Shown here piece by piece: positions 37,577-47,086 of a stretch of DNA of 64,000 bases; position 1 is the stretch's first letter; each line of letters begins with the position of its first letter. The stretch covers positions 24,332 to 88,331 of the forward strand of contig CAYWXM010000067.1 of NCBI GenBank assembly GCA_964462595.1, read 5' to 3'. The position numbers and the translations under genes were made by a program. Under the pieces are notes generated by a model. It ran no database searches. It had not been told where the DNA came from and was given only the letters and a program-made list of their open reading frames with translations. The DNA is from SURF-21 sp964462595. Its GTDB lineage: Bacteria > Actinomycetota > Geothermincolia > Geothermincolales > RBG-13-55-18.

Positions 37577-38380
37577 TTACTCGATTACCTTCCCGACCCT
37601 CGAGAGCAGCTCGCGGAAGATGGCGTCGCCGGGGTCGAAGTCCAAGTGGATGGCACCTTGTGGACATACGGTGGCGCAGCGTCCGCACCCCTTGCAGAGG
37701 TCCTGGTCGATGTGCGACCTGCCATCGACCAGGGTTATGGCCCTCACAAAACAGGTTTCGGCGCAGGTCCCGCAGCCGACACATCCGTCGCCCACCGAAA
37801 CCCGCACGCCATCCAGCTTCTTTATTGCCCCCTTGAACTCCGGCCCCGCATTTTTCAGCCCCTTGCGCACCAGGCAGCAGCAGTCGCAGCAGAAGCAGAT
37901 CACCAGGAAATGGCGGAAATCGTGCAGCAGCCCCAGGGCTGTGGCGTCAAACCAGATGCGGCCGACCATGCCCGTGAGCCCCAATTTGGAGGCCTTCTCC
38001 AGGTGCTTGAGGCATTCCTCCACGCTGGCGCGGTGCCCCAGGGAAGGGTGCATGCGCGACGCGGCCTCGCCCAGGAAGATACAGCCGAGGTCCCTGGGAT
38101 AGTTCACGCAATGCTCCTGGGTGCGGCATATGCACACGTTGTTGATGAAACGGTGCGAAGAGGCCTTGATCAACTCGGCTATGGCCTGGCTGGGAAGCGC
38201 CGTGTCCTCGGGCACGGGTATGGACTCGGAAACAGGAACGAAGGTAACGTCGAATATACTGTCCTTTATCAATGGAGCGAAGATCTGGCGGAAGGGCGTA
38301 TATGCGCTGAGCTTCTTCACCATGTGGGTGAAGGGCCATAACTTGAGAAAGATACCGAGTCCGCGTTCGGAATAACCCAT
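37577..38380 (-). CDS. Cysteine-rich 4Fe-4S ferredoxin-type protein
   Basis: A 267-residue protein with the same cysteine plan as the 2677-3867 protein: CICRTQEHC and CIFLGEAA, then the dense CFCCDCCC cluster, then two ferredoxin motifs CVGCGTCAETCFVRA and CKGCGRCATVCPQGA. It lacks the N-terminal winged-helix part of the other copy. At least two [4Fe-4S] clusters; the CxCCxCCC stretch may hold another metal. Probably an electron carrier; the partner is unknown. Confidence 0.72.
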   Translation of the reverse strand: MGYSERGLGIFLKLWPFTHMVKKLSAYTPFRQIFAPLIKDSIFDVTFVPVSESIPVPEDTALPSQAIAELIKASSHRFINNVCICRTQEHCVNYPRDLGCIFLGEAASRMHPSLGHRASVEECLKHLEKASKLGLTGMVGRIWFDATALGLLHDFRHFLVICFCCDCCCLVRKGLKNAGPEFKGAIKKLDGVRVSVGDGCVGCGTCAETCFVRAITLVDGRSHIDQDLCKGCGRCATVCPQGAIHLDFDPGDAIFRELLSRVGKVIE

Positions 38381-38604
38381 GCAATCTCCTCTTTCCAGGG
38401 GCCGTTTCTTGAATCTCCAGTCCCACCTTAAGTTATAGGGGCCGGGTCTTCAATCTTCAATTCTCTTACAAGATCTCATATGTTATCAATTTTTTGCATG
38501 AGAATAGATGAAAATGCGGCCCCCATAATTACGAGCGAGGCCGATTTCCGGGCATGACCCCCAGGCCGGACACGCAGACGCAGCCATCGTCAGGCGCCCT
38601 GCCG

Positions 38605-39396
38605 CTAGTAGCCGGGATCGCCGGGGAAAAGGACCTTCATCCTTCCGTCCTCCAGGACCACCCGGGGGGCGATTACGGCGATGTCCTCTCCTGCTGTGAA
38701 GGTCAGGGCCTCCTCCGCGGAGGCAAAGCGCTTGAGCGCCATGAGGTTGACCACGGTAGGGGGAAGCATCGGGAACGTCCCTTTCTCGTTCCTCTCCAGG
38801 GCTTCCCGGGGAGTGATCCACATGTGGCCGGTCGTCTCGTGGTTATCGTGAAGCGCGGTCTGAAAGGGAGGCGCGGGGGCCAGGAAGAAGCGGGTGTCGA
38901 AACGGATGGGCGAGAACTCCGGGGTTATCCAGTGCGCGAAATACACCAGGCTGCCTGTGGCCAGCTCCAGGGTCTCAGCGGCTATCATCTCCTTGAAGGT
39001 CAAGAGGTTGTCCCTCGCGGCCTCGCGCAGGGCGGAAAACCTTTCCGCCCTCTCATCCTCAAACGAGACGAACTCCCCCGAAGCCTCGCGGGCGAGGAGT
39101 ATCCCGGTTTCCTCGAAGGTCTCCCTTATGCCCGCGATAAAAAGCCCCAAGGCGCTGGCCGGGGATGGCGCATCCGCCACGATGGACATGGCTTCGTCTG
39201 GACCCAATCCAGCGCACAGAACGGCCAGGCCCTCCTCGCAATCGCATTCCTCCAGACCTCCTCCGGGGAACACGTACATGTCTCCGGCAAAGTCGCTCCT
39301 GGCGTTCCTCCTCACCATGAGCGTTTCCATACCGCCATGGTCGGAGGCATCGCGCAGGATGATCACCGATGCGGCGTCTCTGGCAGCGACAGGCAT
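38605..39396 (-). CDS. Nudix hydrolase
   Basis: A 263-residue Nudix-fold protein. N-terminal RDASDHGGMETLMVRRN and MYVFPGGGLEE, and the Nudix box GLFIAGIRETFEETGILLAR (G-x5-E-x7-REx2EE-x-G-U form, with 263 residues as in NUDT19-type CoA/nucleotide hydrolases). Hydrolyses a nucleoside diphosphate linked to another moiety; substrate not assigned. Confidence 0.82.
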   Translation of the reverse strand: MPVAARDAASVIILRDASDHGGMETLMVRRNARSDFAGDMYVFPGGGLEECDCEEGLAVLCAGLGPDEAMSIVADAPSPASALGLFIAGIRETFEETGILLAREASGEFVSFEDERAERFSALREAARDNLLTFKEMIAAETLELATGSLVYFAHWITPEFSPIRFDTRFFLAPAPPFQTALHDNHETTGHMWITPREALERNEKGTFPMLPPTVVNLMALKRFASAEEALTFTAGEDIAVIAPRVVLEDGRMKVLFPGDPGY

Positions 39397-39503
39397 AATA
39401 TCTCCTGGATAGAATGAGCTTTAGCCGTTTAATCCGGCGTATCTCCGTTTTTCGATGACAATATCTTAACACCCTATCGCCAGAGAAGGCCTGACGGATG
39501 CAA

Positions 39504-39559
39504 ACCCCTCCCAAAGCGGGGAATGCGGGTATTTTCCGGAATGCCCGCTCGGGAGGGGT
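39504..39559. repeat. Inverted repeat hairpin
   Basis: ACCCCTCCC (39504-39512) and GGGAGGGGT (39551-39559) are perfectly complementary, with an inner GCGGG/CCCGC pair. It lies alone in the 388-nt gap before the tRNA, where nothing else is recognised. No T-run follows, so it is not an ordinary terminator. Confidence 0.4.
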
Positions 39560-39784
39560 CTATGCACGTGCCTGCCGCTCTCCTTTTCGAGCAAGGCACC
39601 GTTCGCGGCCAACAGCCTGGAAACCATATCCTTCTTGCCTGGGGAAGCGTTTTTTTCTAATAACACGCGGTCAGGTCCCTGCGGCAATACCGCTGCCTTT
39701 AGCGCTTTTACTGCGCGATATGTATAATAGGGAACTGCTGGACGGGGGCGATGCCCCGTTTGATAACCGCATAAGTTATTCGGC

Positions 39785-39862
39785 CGGGGTGTGGCGCAGT
39801 TTGGTCAGCGCGCGGCGTTCGGGACGCCGAGGTCGGAGGTTCAAATCCTCTCACCCCGACCA
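39785..39862 (+). tRNA. tRNA-Pro (anticodon CGG)
   Basis: 78 nt with encoded CCA. Acceptor arm CGGGGTG with CACCCCG, D-arm GGCGCAGTTTGGTCAGCGC, anticodon stem CGGCG/CGCCG around loop TTCGGGA (anticodon CGG), and T-arm GGAGGTTCAAATCCTC. All arms fold cleanly. Confidence 0.95.
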
Positions 39863-39973
39863 TTTTATTTTACCTGCCCATGCAGAGGCCTTGGCGCGAA
39901 TAGCCCCGAAAAATGCCGTGAAGAAACCGTCTCCAGAAATGCCGTCCGCGCGATCCATACACCTTTCAGGCCT

Positions 39974-40011
39974 CGATAAGAAAGCCCCCGTGCCCGGGGG
40001 CTTTCTTATCG
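39974..40011. terminator. Bidirectional 17-bp hairpin terminator
   Basis: CGATAAGAAAGCCCCCG (39974-39990), 4-nt loop, CGGGGGCTTTCTTATCG (39995-40011): a perfect 17-bp stem between the tRNA and the convergent dehydratase gene. A likely stop for transcription from both sides. Confidence 0.7.
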
Positions 40012-40066
40012 CCATCTATTGACGGTCGGTTTGGCAGCAGAGCAGGCCCGCTTCGGGGCCTCGCCC

Positions 40067-41599
40067 TTAGGCTCCCTGCTCGCCGGCCTCCTTGGTCTTG
40101 GCCTCCAGCATCTGCCTGGCAAAGATCTCCCGATCGCCTTCGCTCATCCCCGCCAGGTAACGCACCAGCTTCTTCCTGGACTCGATGTCGTACTGGGTGG
40201 TGATGGCGATCTGCTCCATGATGGGCGATCCGCCGCCGTGGTAGTTCCCTATGTTCATGATCCCGCCCGTGGCCGAGCAGAGCAGGTCGCCGAGGTTTCT
40301 CCAGAACTGCGCCTGGTCCTCGACCGGTATATTCGCATTGCGCTGCGTATACTTGTCAAGCAGCTCGCCGGTCTCCGGGTTCGAGAAGTCCTTCTCGTAA
40401 GGGAAGGTGGCGGAAATGCCGCCCGAGATGTCGCAGAGTATCTCCGCCTCGCGGAAGACGGCCTCGCCGGTGAGGCAGCGGCCCACGTTGCAGTAGATCG
40501 AGTTCGGTATGTAGGAGCCGGGCCCGTAGGGCATGAACCCCATTCCCGGTATGTAGACCTCGGGCCTTCCCAGGTCCGACGCCGTATAACCGGCGGCGTA
40601 ACCGAGTTCGCTGGTCAGGATGATCTCGGCCAGCTTCTCCCGCACGTGGGGCGTCTTGTGGATGTTGTTTATCTCCGCCGCCAGGGCCGCCGTCCCCAGG
40701 ATGACGTCGCCGATGGCCGGCTTGCATCCCGAATAGGAGTGGCGGTGGAAGAGCGCGAAGAGCAGGGCGAGGACTCCTCCGTGCAGGTGTTCCCCGGCCA
40801 GGAAGACCCTCTCCCAGGGGACGAAGCAGTCCTCGAAGATGAGGTAAGAGTCGGTCGCGCCGGGGGTGAACCCCCGCTTGAAGATCTCCCGCGGCCTCAG
40901 GTTGTGGATAGTCACCACCTGCTTCATGCCTTCCCAGTCGCCCGGGACCGCGAAGGCCACGGCGTAATCCGAGTCCTCGGGGCGCAGGGAGCGGGTAGGC
41001 ACCACCAGGACCTCGTCGGCTACCGAGGCCTCGGAGATGTGCAGCTTGGCCCCCTCGACCACGATGCCGTCCGCGAGCCTCTCCTTTATATAGACATAGG
41101 CGCCGGGGTTCGGCTGGTCGGCGGGACGGAGCATGCGGTCTCCCTTCACGTCCGTCTGGCCGCAGCAGCCTACCAGGTCCTCGTCCTGGAAGCGTATCAG
41201 CCACTTCTTGAAGTTCTCGTGATAATCCGTTGTGCCTTTGTTCTGCTTATCGGCCTCGTAGGAGACGTTATAGATCGCGTTGACCGCGTCGATGCCCATG
41301 CAGCGCTGGATGCAGCCCCCCACCTTCTGGCAGAGGTAGCGGGTCATGTCCTGCTTCTTGTGCAGGTCCTCGATGTTCTGGTGGATGTGGGTGAAGCGGT
41401 TGATCTTGTTCCCGGTGAGATGGGAGATCGCGGTCAGGAAACCCTCGTTCTCCGGCTTCAGCGCCTCGTCGAAAGTCGTCCCCATGACGTCGAGGGTGGC
41501 CATCTGCATCTCGTCGGCGCGGTCGATCTTCTGGCCGTTGACGTAGATGTTCCGTTTCATCTTCGACAGCCCCTCGATGTACTCTTTCTTACTCCTCAT
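40067..41599 (-). CDS. abfD: 4-hydroxybutyryl-CoA dehydratase / vinylacetyl-CoA isomerase
   Basis: A 510-residue FAD and [4Fe-4S] protein of the 4-hydroxyphenylacetate 3-hydroxylase fold. The cluster ligands of AbfD are present at the right spacing: two cysteines in CIQRC (96 and 100), then His and Cys in HSYSGC (285 and 292), which monooxygenase relatives lack. It dehydrates 4-hydroxybutyryl-CoA to crotonyl-CoA by a radical mechanism, in GABA/succinate fermentation or autotrophic cycles. ATG 41599 follows AGAGGAGTACGATC. A CoA-transferase is divergent next door. Confidence 0.88.
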   Translation of the reverse strand: MRSKKEYIEGLSKMKRNIYVNGQKIDRADEMQMATLDVMGTTFDEALKPENEGFLTAISHLTGNKINRFTHIHQNIEDLHKKQDMTRYLCQKVGGCIQRCMGIDAVNAIYNVSYEADKQNKGTTDYHENFKKWLIRFQDEDLVGCCGQTDVKGDRMLRPADQPNPGAYVYIKERLADGIVVEGAKLHISEASVADEVLVVPTRSLRPEDSDYAVAFAVPGDWEGMKQVVTIHNLRPREIFKRGFTPGATDSYLIFEDCFVPWERVFLAGEHLHGGVLALLFALFHRHSYSGCKPAIGDVILGTAALAAEINNIHKTPHVREKLAEIILTSELGYAAGYTASDLGRPEVYIPGMGFMPYGPGSYIPNSIYCNVGRCLTGEAVFREAEILCDISGGISATFPYEKDFSNPETGELLDKYTQRNANIPVEDQAQFWRNLGDLLCSATGGIMNIGNYHGGGSPIMEQIAITTQYDIESRKKLVRYLAGMSEGDREIFARQMLEAKTKEAGEQGA

Positions 41600-41834
41600 G
41601 ATCGTACTCCTCTCTTGACCTCTTACGAGTATCTTCCCCGTGCACATCCCGATGACATTATTCTAACCACCTGCGCTATTATTGACACCTCCGCGGCCGG
41701 GCTCTCCCCTCAGCCCTCGTATATCCGCCGGGCTTGTCCCGTCTAAAGACCTGGTGGGAAAGCCCGAGAACAGCTTACGGGAATTTGGAATATAATACAT
41801 TGACGGATGTCGCTCGATAAAAGGAGGTAAGCGC

Positions 41835-42986
41835 ATGACCACGCCGCTCGAAGGGGTACGAGTCCTGGACCTCTCTCAGCTCTACCCGGGTCCGCTCTGC
41901 ACCATGATCCTGGCCGATTTCGGGGCCGAGGTCATCAAGGTCGAGCCCCCCCGCACGGGAGACCATGCCCGCGCCTTCCGCTTCCTCTTCAACCAGATAA
42001 ACCGCAACAAGAAGAGCATAGCCCTCAACCTCAAGGACCCGCGGGCCCAGGAGGCCCTGCAGCGTTTGGCTCAGACCGCCGACGTGGTGGTGGAAGGATT
42101 CCGCCCCGGCACCATGGCCCGCCTGGGAGTGGACTACGAAACCCTCAAGGCTATCAACCCGCGCATCATCTACTGCTCTATCAGCGGATTCGGGCAGGAC
42201 GGCCCCTACCGCGACCGCCCCGGACATGACATCAATTACCTGGCCATCGGGGGCGTGCTCGGCCTGACCAGGAGCAGGGACAGCAAGCCCGTGGTCCTCG
42301 GTTTCGAGGTCTGCGACATAACCTCCGCCCTGAACTCTGTGATCGCCATCCAGGCAGCCCTGCTGGCGCGCGAGAAGACCGGCGAGGGGCAGTTCGTGGA
42401 CATCTCCATGCTGGACTGCGCGGTGGCGCTTCTGCACAACAGCATCGGCCCTTACCTGGAGACGGGCGAGCTGCCGAGCGGCAATGCCCTGCACGTCCTG
42501 CCGCATTACGGCATATTCGAGACCGCGGATGGAGAAGGCCTGGTCATCGGCATCGCGCACGAGGACTGGTTCTGGAACAACCTCTGCGAAGCCCTGGGCA
42601 TGGAGGATGCCAAGGGCCTGAACACCATCGAGCGCGCCATGCGCGGCAAGGAGCTCACCTCGAAGGTGGAGGAGACCGTGCGAGGCCGCAAGCTCTCGGA
42701 ATGGCTGGAAATACTGGCCGGCAGGGACATCCCCTACTGCACGCTGCCCGGCATAAAGGAAGCGCTGGATGACCCGCAAGTGCGCCACCGCGGCATGGTG
42801 ATCGAGATAAAGGACGGCGAAAACGCCATCGGGCAACTTGGCAGCCCGTATAAGCTGTCCGCGACGCCACCCCGCTACGAAACGCCGCCGCCTCGCCTGG
42901 GGCAGGATACCGAAGTCCTCCTGGCGGAAGCCGGTTACGACCCGGCGCAGATAGCGGACATGAGGGAAGCGGGAGCCATCGCCTAG
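41835..42986 (+). CDS. CaiB/BaiF family (class III) CoA-transferase
   Basis: A 383-residue class III CoA-transferase. Seen: GVRVLDLSQLYPGPLCTMILADFGA, EVIKVEPPRTGDHAR, LNLKDPRAQEALQRL, and the active Asp in GQFVDISMLD. It moves CoA between carboxylic acids. ATG follows AAAGGAGGTAAGCGC. It is divergent from the 4-hydroxybutyryl-CoA dehydratase gene with TATAAT in the shared 235-nt region, so it may supply 4-hydroxybutyryl-CoA or take CoA from an acyl-CoA product; this is inference from position. Confidence 0.88.
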   Translation: MTTPLEGVRVLDLSQLYPGPLCTMILADFGAEVIKVEPPRTGDHARAFRFLFNQINRNKKSIALNLKDPRAQEALQRLAQTADVVVEGFRPGTMARLGVDYETLKAINPRIIYCSISGFGQDGPYRDRPGHDINYLAIGGVLGLTRSRDSKPVVLGFEVCDITSALNSVIAIQAALLAREKTGEGQFVDISMLDCAVALLHNSIGPYLETGELPSGNALHVLPHYGIFETADGEGLVIGIAHEDWFWNNLCEALGMEDAKGLNTIERAMRGKELTSKVEETVRGRKLSEWLEILAGRDIPYCTLPGIKEALDDPQVRHRGMVIEIKDGENAIGQLGSPYKLSATPPRYETPPPRLGQDTEVLLAEAGYDPAQIADMREAGAIA

Positions 42987-43072
42987 CATGAGTGGATTTG
43001 CGGATATATCGCCTATCGGATAAAATACGCTGAAACTCGGTCTTTATTTAGCTTGCTTGGGGGGAAGCACCC

Positions 43073-43684
43073 ATGGCAAAGATCCTGGGAATCGCCGGGA
43101 GCCCGCGCCTGAACGGCAACACATCCTTGCTGCTGGACGAGGCATTGCATGGTGCCAGGGAGGCTGGGGCTACGGTCAACAAGATAATCGTCTGTAACCG
43201 CGATATTTACCCCTGCCAGGGTTGCGATGACTGCCGCAAAACCGGAGAGTGCACGATAGACGACGGTATGGACAAAATATACAACCTTACCACCCAGGCA
43301 AATGGTATAATCCTCGCCGCGCCCGTTTACTTCAATTCACTTAACGCCCAGACCAAGGCACTTATCGACCGCCACCAGTGCATCTGGGTGCGCAAAACCC
43401 TCCTCGGCGCGGACGTCACCGACCCCGAAACCAGGCAAGCCAGGAGGGGACTCTTCCTCTCCACCGCCGGCGCCGATGACCCACGTGCCTTCGACGGTGC
43501 CCTCAAGGTGATGGACATGTTCTTTGACGTGCTGGACATCAAGTACTACGAGCGGCTGCTGTTCTTCCGTATCGACGAGAGGGGTGCGATAAAAGACCAC
43601 CCCACTGCACTGCGAAACGCGCACGCAGCGGGAGAGCACCTGGTGGTGGAGATATCCCGCAGCCTGGGCGAGCCGGTGGATTAA
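43073..43684 (+). CDS. Iron-sulfur/flavodoxin-fold NAD(P)H oxidoreductase
   Basis: A 203-residue FMN-dependent flavodoxin-fold protein: ILGIAGSPRLNGNTSLL (FMN phosphate loop) and LAAPVYFNSLNAQTKALIDR. The compact cysteine motif CQGCDDCRKTGEC is that of iron-sulfur flavoproteins (Isf), which bind a [4Fe-4S]. It moves electrons between ferredoxin-like donors and small acceptors. It lies 220 nt ahead of selD; an operon link is unclear. Confidence 0.82.
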   Translation: MAKILGIAGSPRLNGNTSLLLDEALHGAREAGATVNKIIVCNRDIYPCQGCDDCRKTGECTIDDGMDKIYNLTTQANGIILAAPVYFNSLNAQTKALIDRHQCIWVRKTLLGADVTDPETRQARRGLFLSTAGADDPRAFDGALKVMDMFFDVLDIKYYERLLFFRIDERGAIKDHPTALRNAHAAGEHLVVEISRSLGEPVD

Positions 43685-43904
43685 GTACCCCTATATCAAT
43701 CGGCACGATAACGGCACCTCCCGAATACCGCCCCCGTGCGGCCGCTTCTTCAGGGTATCGTGACCCCGTTCAAGCCTGGATATCGGCCCGGACCCGACCA
43801 CGCCGGGGGGCGGGGACGCGTCATCTCCAGCAAGTGGGGATTGCAGACAGGCCCCCCGTATGTTTTATAATAATATATTATCGCCTATATCAGGAGGATT
43901 TATA

Positions 43905-44945
43905 ATGCCGGAAGAAGTGAGACTGACCCTTCTTTCCACGAAGTCGGGGTGAGCGGCCAAGGTGGGTCCGGAGGACCTCGAGAAAGTCATGCGCATGCTG
44001 CCCCTGGAGGACGATAACCAGGATATCCTGGTAGGGCTGGACACGCCTGACGATGCCGCCGTGTTCATGCTGGACGAGGACATGGCCCTCGTCCAGACGC
44101 TCGATTTTTTCACTCCCATCGTGGACGATCCCTACCTGTTCGGGCAGATAGCGGCGGCCAACTCGCTCAGCGACATCTACGCCATGGGAGCCACCCCCAT
44201 GTCCGCCTTGAATATAGTCTGCTTTCCTTGTTCCCTGGGCATGGATATCCTGGCCAGGATACTGCAGGGAGGGCTGGACAAGATCAGGGAGTCCGGAGCA
44301 TCCCTGCTGGGAGGACATACCGTGGATGACGAGGAGCCAAAATACGGGCTGTCGGTGACGGGAAGGGTACACCCGGACCGCATCCTCACCCGCCTGGGCG
44401 CGGAGGCGGACGACCTGCTCATCCTGACCAAGCCCCTGGGCACGGGGGTGCTGTCAACCGCCATCAAGGGGGATTTCATATCCGAGGCCGAGATCGCGGA
44501 TGCCATAGAGGGCATGGCCAGGCTCAACGCGGCTGCATCGCGGGCCGCCGTGCTGGCCGGAGCGCACGCATGTACCGACGTGACCGGATTCGGCCTGCTT
44601 GGGCACCTGCATAATATGCTGCCCGGCCACGGGCTGGGGTGTGAGATAAACTTCTCCTTGCTGGAGTTATACAACCATACCCGGGAGATGGCGGAGATGG
44701 GCATGATACCTGCGGGAGCGTATAAGAATCGCGACTTTCTCGCGGGAATAGTGGACATGTCTCCAGAGTTGGGCGAGATAGACGAAATCCTTATATTCGA
44801 CCCCCAGACCTCGGGCGGATTGCTCATAGCTCTCCCGGAGCAGGGGCTGGAGGCGTTCACGCAGCAGATGGGCGGCGAGGACGGCTGGAGGCGTATCGGC
44901 AGGTTTTTCGCTGACGGATCGCCCCTCATACGGGTAATGCCCTGA
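43905..44945 (+). CDS. selD: Selenophosphate synthetase, selenocysteine-containing
   Basis: A 346-residue enzyme making selenophosphate from selenide and ATP. ATG 43905 follows CAGGAGGATTTATA. Codon 16 is an in-frame TGA (43950-43952) in SG-U-AAKVGPEDLEKV, exactly where SelD has its active Cys or Sec (E. coli Cys17), with the essential Lys three residues later. Reading it as a stop would start the gene falsely at 43962. The core is complete: DDAAVFMLD, SLSDIYAMGATP, DVTGFGLLGHL and DPQTSGGLL. Decoding is plausible because selA, selB and tRNA-Sec lie just downstream. Confidence 0.92.
43950..43977 (+). promoter_or_regulatory. UGA codon and putative bacterial SECIS of selD
   Basis: After TGA 43950-43952 the mRNA can fold GGTCC (43965-43969), loop GGA, GGACC (43973-43977), a short hairpin about 15-28 nt downstream, the distance expected for a bacterial SECIS. 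The stem is short and the loop is not the classic GGTCT. Confidence 0.5.
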
Positions 44946-44969
44946 GGGGCGCTTCGGCAAGGAGGCAGC

Positions 44970-45563
44970 ATGGGCGAGTTGGTGGACGTACGCGGACAGG
45001 CATGCCCCGTACCGGTCGTCAGGACCAGGGATGCTTTAAATACCGGGGCTGCTGACGTCGAGGTGCTGGTGGACAACACCACATCACGCGACAACGTCTG
45101 CCGCTTCGCGTCCTCCCGGGGCTGCGGGATAGAGGTGCTCGAGGAGGAAGGCGTCTTCCGGATCAGGATATCCAACCCCTCCGGCCAGAGGGATGCCGAG
45201 CCGGAGGAAAAGGCCTCGGAGAACGGGCAGCGCACGGTAGTGGTGCTTTCCGAGGATATCATGGGCCGAGGAAGCCCCGAGCTGGGCAGGATACTCGTCA
45301 AGGCCTTCCTGAACACCCTGGCGGAGAACGATCCGCCCCCCTGGAGGTTGGTCCTCTTCAACAGGGGGGTCATGCTGGCGCTCGAGGGAGAGGATACTGT
45401 ACAAGCCCTCTCCAACCTGAACAGCATGGGCGTGGAGATCCTGGTCTGCGGCACCTGCCTCGATTTCTTCGGATTGAAGGAAAAGCTGGCGATAGGGACG
45501 GTGAGCAACATGTACGACATCCTCACCACCATGCTCGAGGCCAGCAACTCCGTCACCATCTAG
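44970..45563 (+). CDS. yedF: YedF-like selenium metabolism protein
   Basis: A 197-residue protein of the selenium-associated YedF group. N-terminal TusA-like domain DVRGQACPVPVVRTRDAL (CPxP) and a C-terminal DsrE-like domain with VVVLSEDIMGRGSPELGRIL and EILVCGTCLDFFGL. ATG 44970 after GGCAAGGAGGCAGC, 24 nt after selD, so probably one operon. It may deliver or handle a reactive selenium species; the reaction is unproven in the family. Confidence 0.85.
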   Translation: MGELVDVRGQACPVPVVRTRDALNTGAADVEVLVDNTTSRDNVCRFASSRGCGIEVLEEEGVFRIRISNPSGQRDAEPEEKASENGQRTVVVLSEDIMGRGSPELGRILVKAFLNTLAENDPPPWRLVLFNRGVMLALEGEDTVQALSNLNSMGVEILVCGTCLDFFGLKEKLAIGTVSNMYDILTTMLEASNSVTI

Positions 45564-45658
45564 ACGTTTTCCAGCCCAAGTCCGGGGTAACGATCAGGCA
45601 TTACTTGTCGACAGATAATTTATGGCAACCATCAACACAAGCGTTTACACTATAGGAC

Positions 45659-47086
45659 ATGGAAAAGAAAGACTATTTGAGGAGCCTGTCCTCGGTAAAC
45701 GACCTCATCCAGGCGGTGTACCGCAGCCGCAAGCTGGGTGGGGGCATACCGCGCGAACTGGTGACCGAGGCCTCGCGGGTCGTCCTGGACGGCGTAAGGG
45801 AGGCCATCCTCGCCGCCAGGGATGAGATGTCGCTGGAGAAGATAAAGACCGGGACGGAAGAGCTGGTAACGCTGGTGGAGAAAGAGGTCGAGGAGAGGAT
45901 GCAGTGTAGCTTGCGCAGGGTTATCAACGCCACCGGGGTTGTGGTCCACACCAACCTCGGGCGTTCCCTGCTCTCGGAAGCCGCCCTCGAGGCGCTGGCT
46001 ATGGCGGGGGCGCATTACAACAACCTGGAATTCGAGCTGGAGGACGGCTCGCGTGGGTCGCGCCAGGTCCACATGAGGAAACTGCTCTGCGAGCTCACCG
46101 GCGCCGAATCGGCCCTGGTGGTGAACAATAACGCTGCGGCGGTGCTGCTGGCGCTGACCGCCCTGGCCAGCGGCCGGGAGGCCATAGTGAGCAGGGGTCA
46201 GCTCATAGAGATAGGCGGGTCTTTCCGGCTGCCAGACGTCATGGCCCAGAGCGGCGCCCGCCTGGTGGAGGTGGGGACCACCAACAAGACCTACCTCGAG
46301 GACTACCGCAAGGCCATCACCAGCGAGACGGCCATCATCATGCGCGCCCATCCCAGCAACTACCGCATCATGGGCTTCACTTCCGAGGCGAGCCTGGCCG
46401 AGCTCGCCGGGCTCGCGAGCGAGTACGGGCTTCTGCTCCTCGACGACCTGGGCAGCGGCGTTTACCCCGACCTGTCCCCTCACGGACTGCCATACGAGCC
46501 CACCATCATGCGTTCCCTGGAGGACGGCGCCGACCTGGTCAGCTTCAGCGGGGACAAGCTGCTCGGCGGCCCCCAGGTCGGCATAATCCTGGGCAGGAAA
46601 GACCTCGTGGAGAAACTGGGCAAGCATCCCCTGGCCAGGGCGCTGCGCATCGACAAGCTGACCATCGCAGCCCTGGAGGCGACCCTTCGCCACTACCTGG
46701 ACCCGGAGCGGGCGTTCAAAGAGATCCCCACCCTGGCCATGCTCACCGCCGATCCGGAGACACTGCGCAAAAAGGCCAGCAAGCTGGCGAAAAGCCTGGC
46801 GGAGGAAAGCGATTTCGAGGCCGAGGTGATCGAGGACGTCTCCCGCGCCGGAGGAGGGGCACTGCCCATCGAGGACCTTCCCACCTGGGCGGTCGCCGTT
46901 ACCTCGCCCTCCCTCAGCGCCAACCTGATCGAGAAGGGGCTGCGTGCGTCGGACCCTCCCGTCATCTGCCGCATACGTGATGACCGCGTAATCCTGGACA
47001 TGAGGACGGTGAGCGACGGCGAGATCGCCCTGATTACGGGGGCTTTCTCGTCCATCGTCTCCAAGAGCGCGCCAGAAGGACCATGA
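45659..47086 (+). CDS. selA: L-seryl-tRNA(Sec) selenium transferase
   Basis: A 475-residue fold-type I PLP enzyme converting seryl-tRNA-Sec to selenocysteinyl-tRNA. Seen: RVINATGVVVHTNLGRSLLS (SelA signature), VVNNNAAAVLLAL, LLLDDLGSGV (PLP), and the PLP Lys in SFSGDKLLGGPQ. Normal length. TATAGG and ATG follow a weak ribosome site at 45650. It overlaps selB by 4 nt. Confidence 0.95.
   Translation: MEKKDYLRSLSSVNDLIQAVYRSRKLGGGIPRELVTEASRVVLDGVREAILAARDEMSLEKIKTGTEELVTLVEKEVEERMQCSLRRVINATGVVVHTNLGRSLLSEAALEALAMAGAHYNNLEFELEDGSRGSRQVHMRKLLCELTGAESALVVNNNAAAVLLALTALASGREAIVSRGQLIEIGGSFRLPDVMAQSGARLVEVGTTNKTYLEDYRKAITSETAIIMRAHPSNYRIMGFTSEASLAELAGLASEYGLLLLDDLGSGVYPDLSPHGLPYEPTIMRSLEDGADLVSFSGDKLLGGPQVGIILGRKDLVEKLGKHPLARALRIDKLTIAALEATLRHYLDPERAFKEIPTLAMLTADPETLRKKASKLAKSLAEESDFEAEVIEDVSRAGGGALPIEDLPTWAVAVTSPSLSANLIEKGLRASDPPVICRIRDDRVILDMRTVSDGEIALITGAFSSIVSKSAPEGP

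Noticed and set aside
40067..41599. 4-hydroxyphenylacetate 3-monooxygenase
   Set aside because: Same fold, but all four [4Fe-4S] ligands of 4-hydroxybutyryl-CoA dehydratase are present at matching spacing.
43962..44945. SelD starting at GTG 43962
   Set aside because: No ribosome site there and it would lack the active-site segment; the ATG at 43905 with UGA readthrough fits the family.
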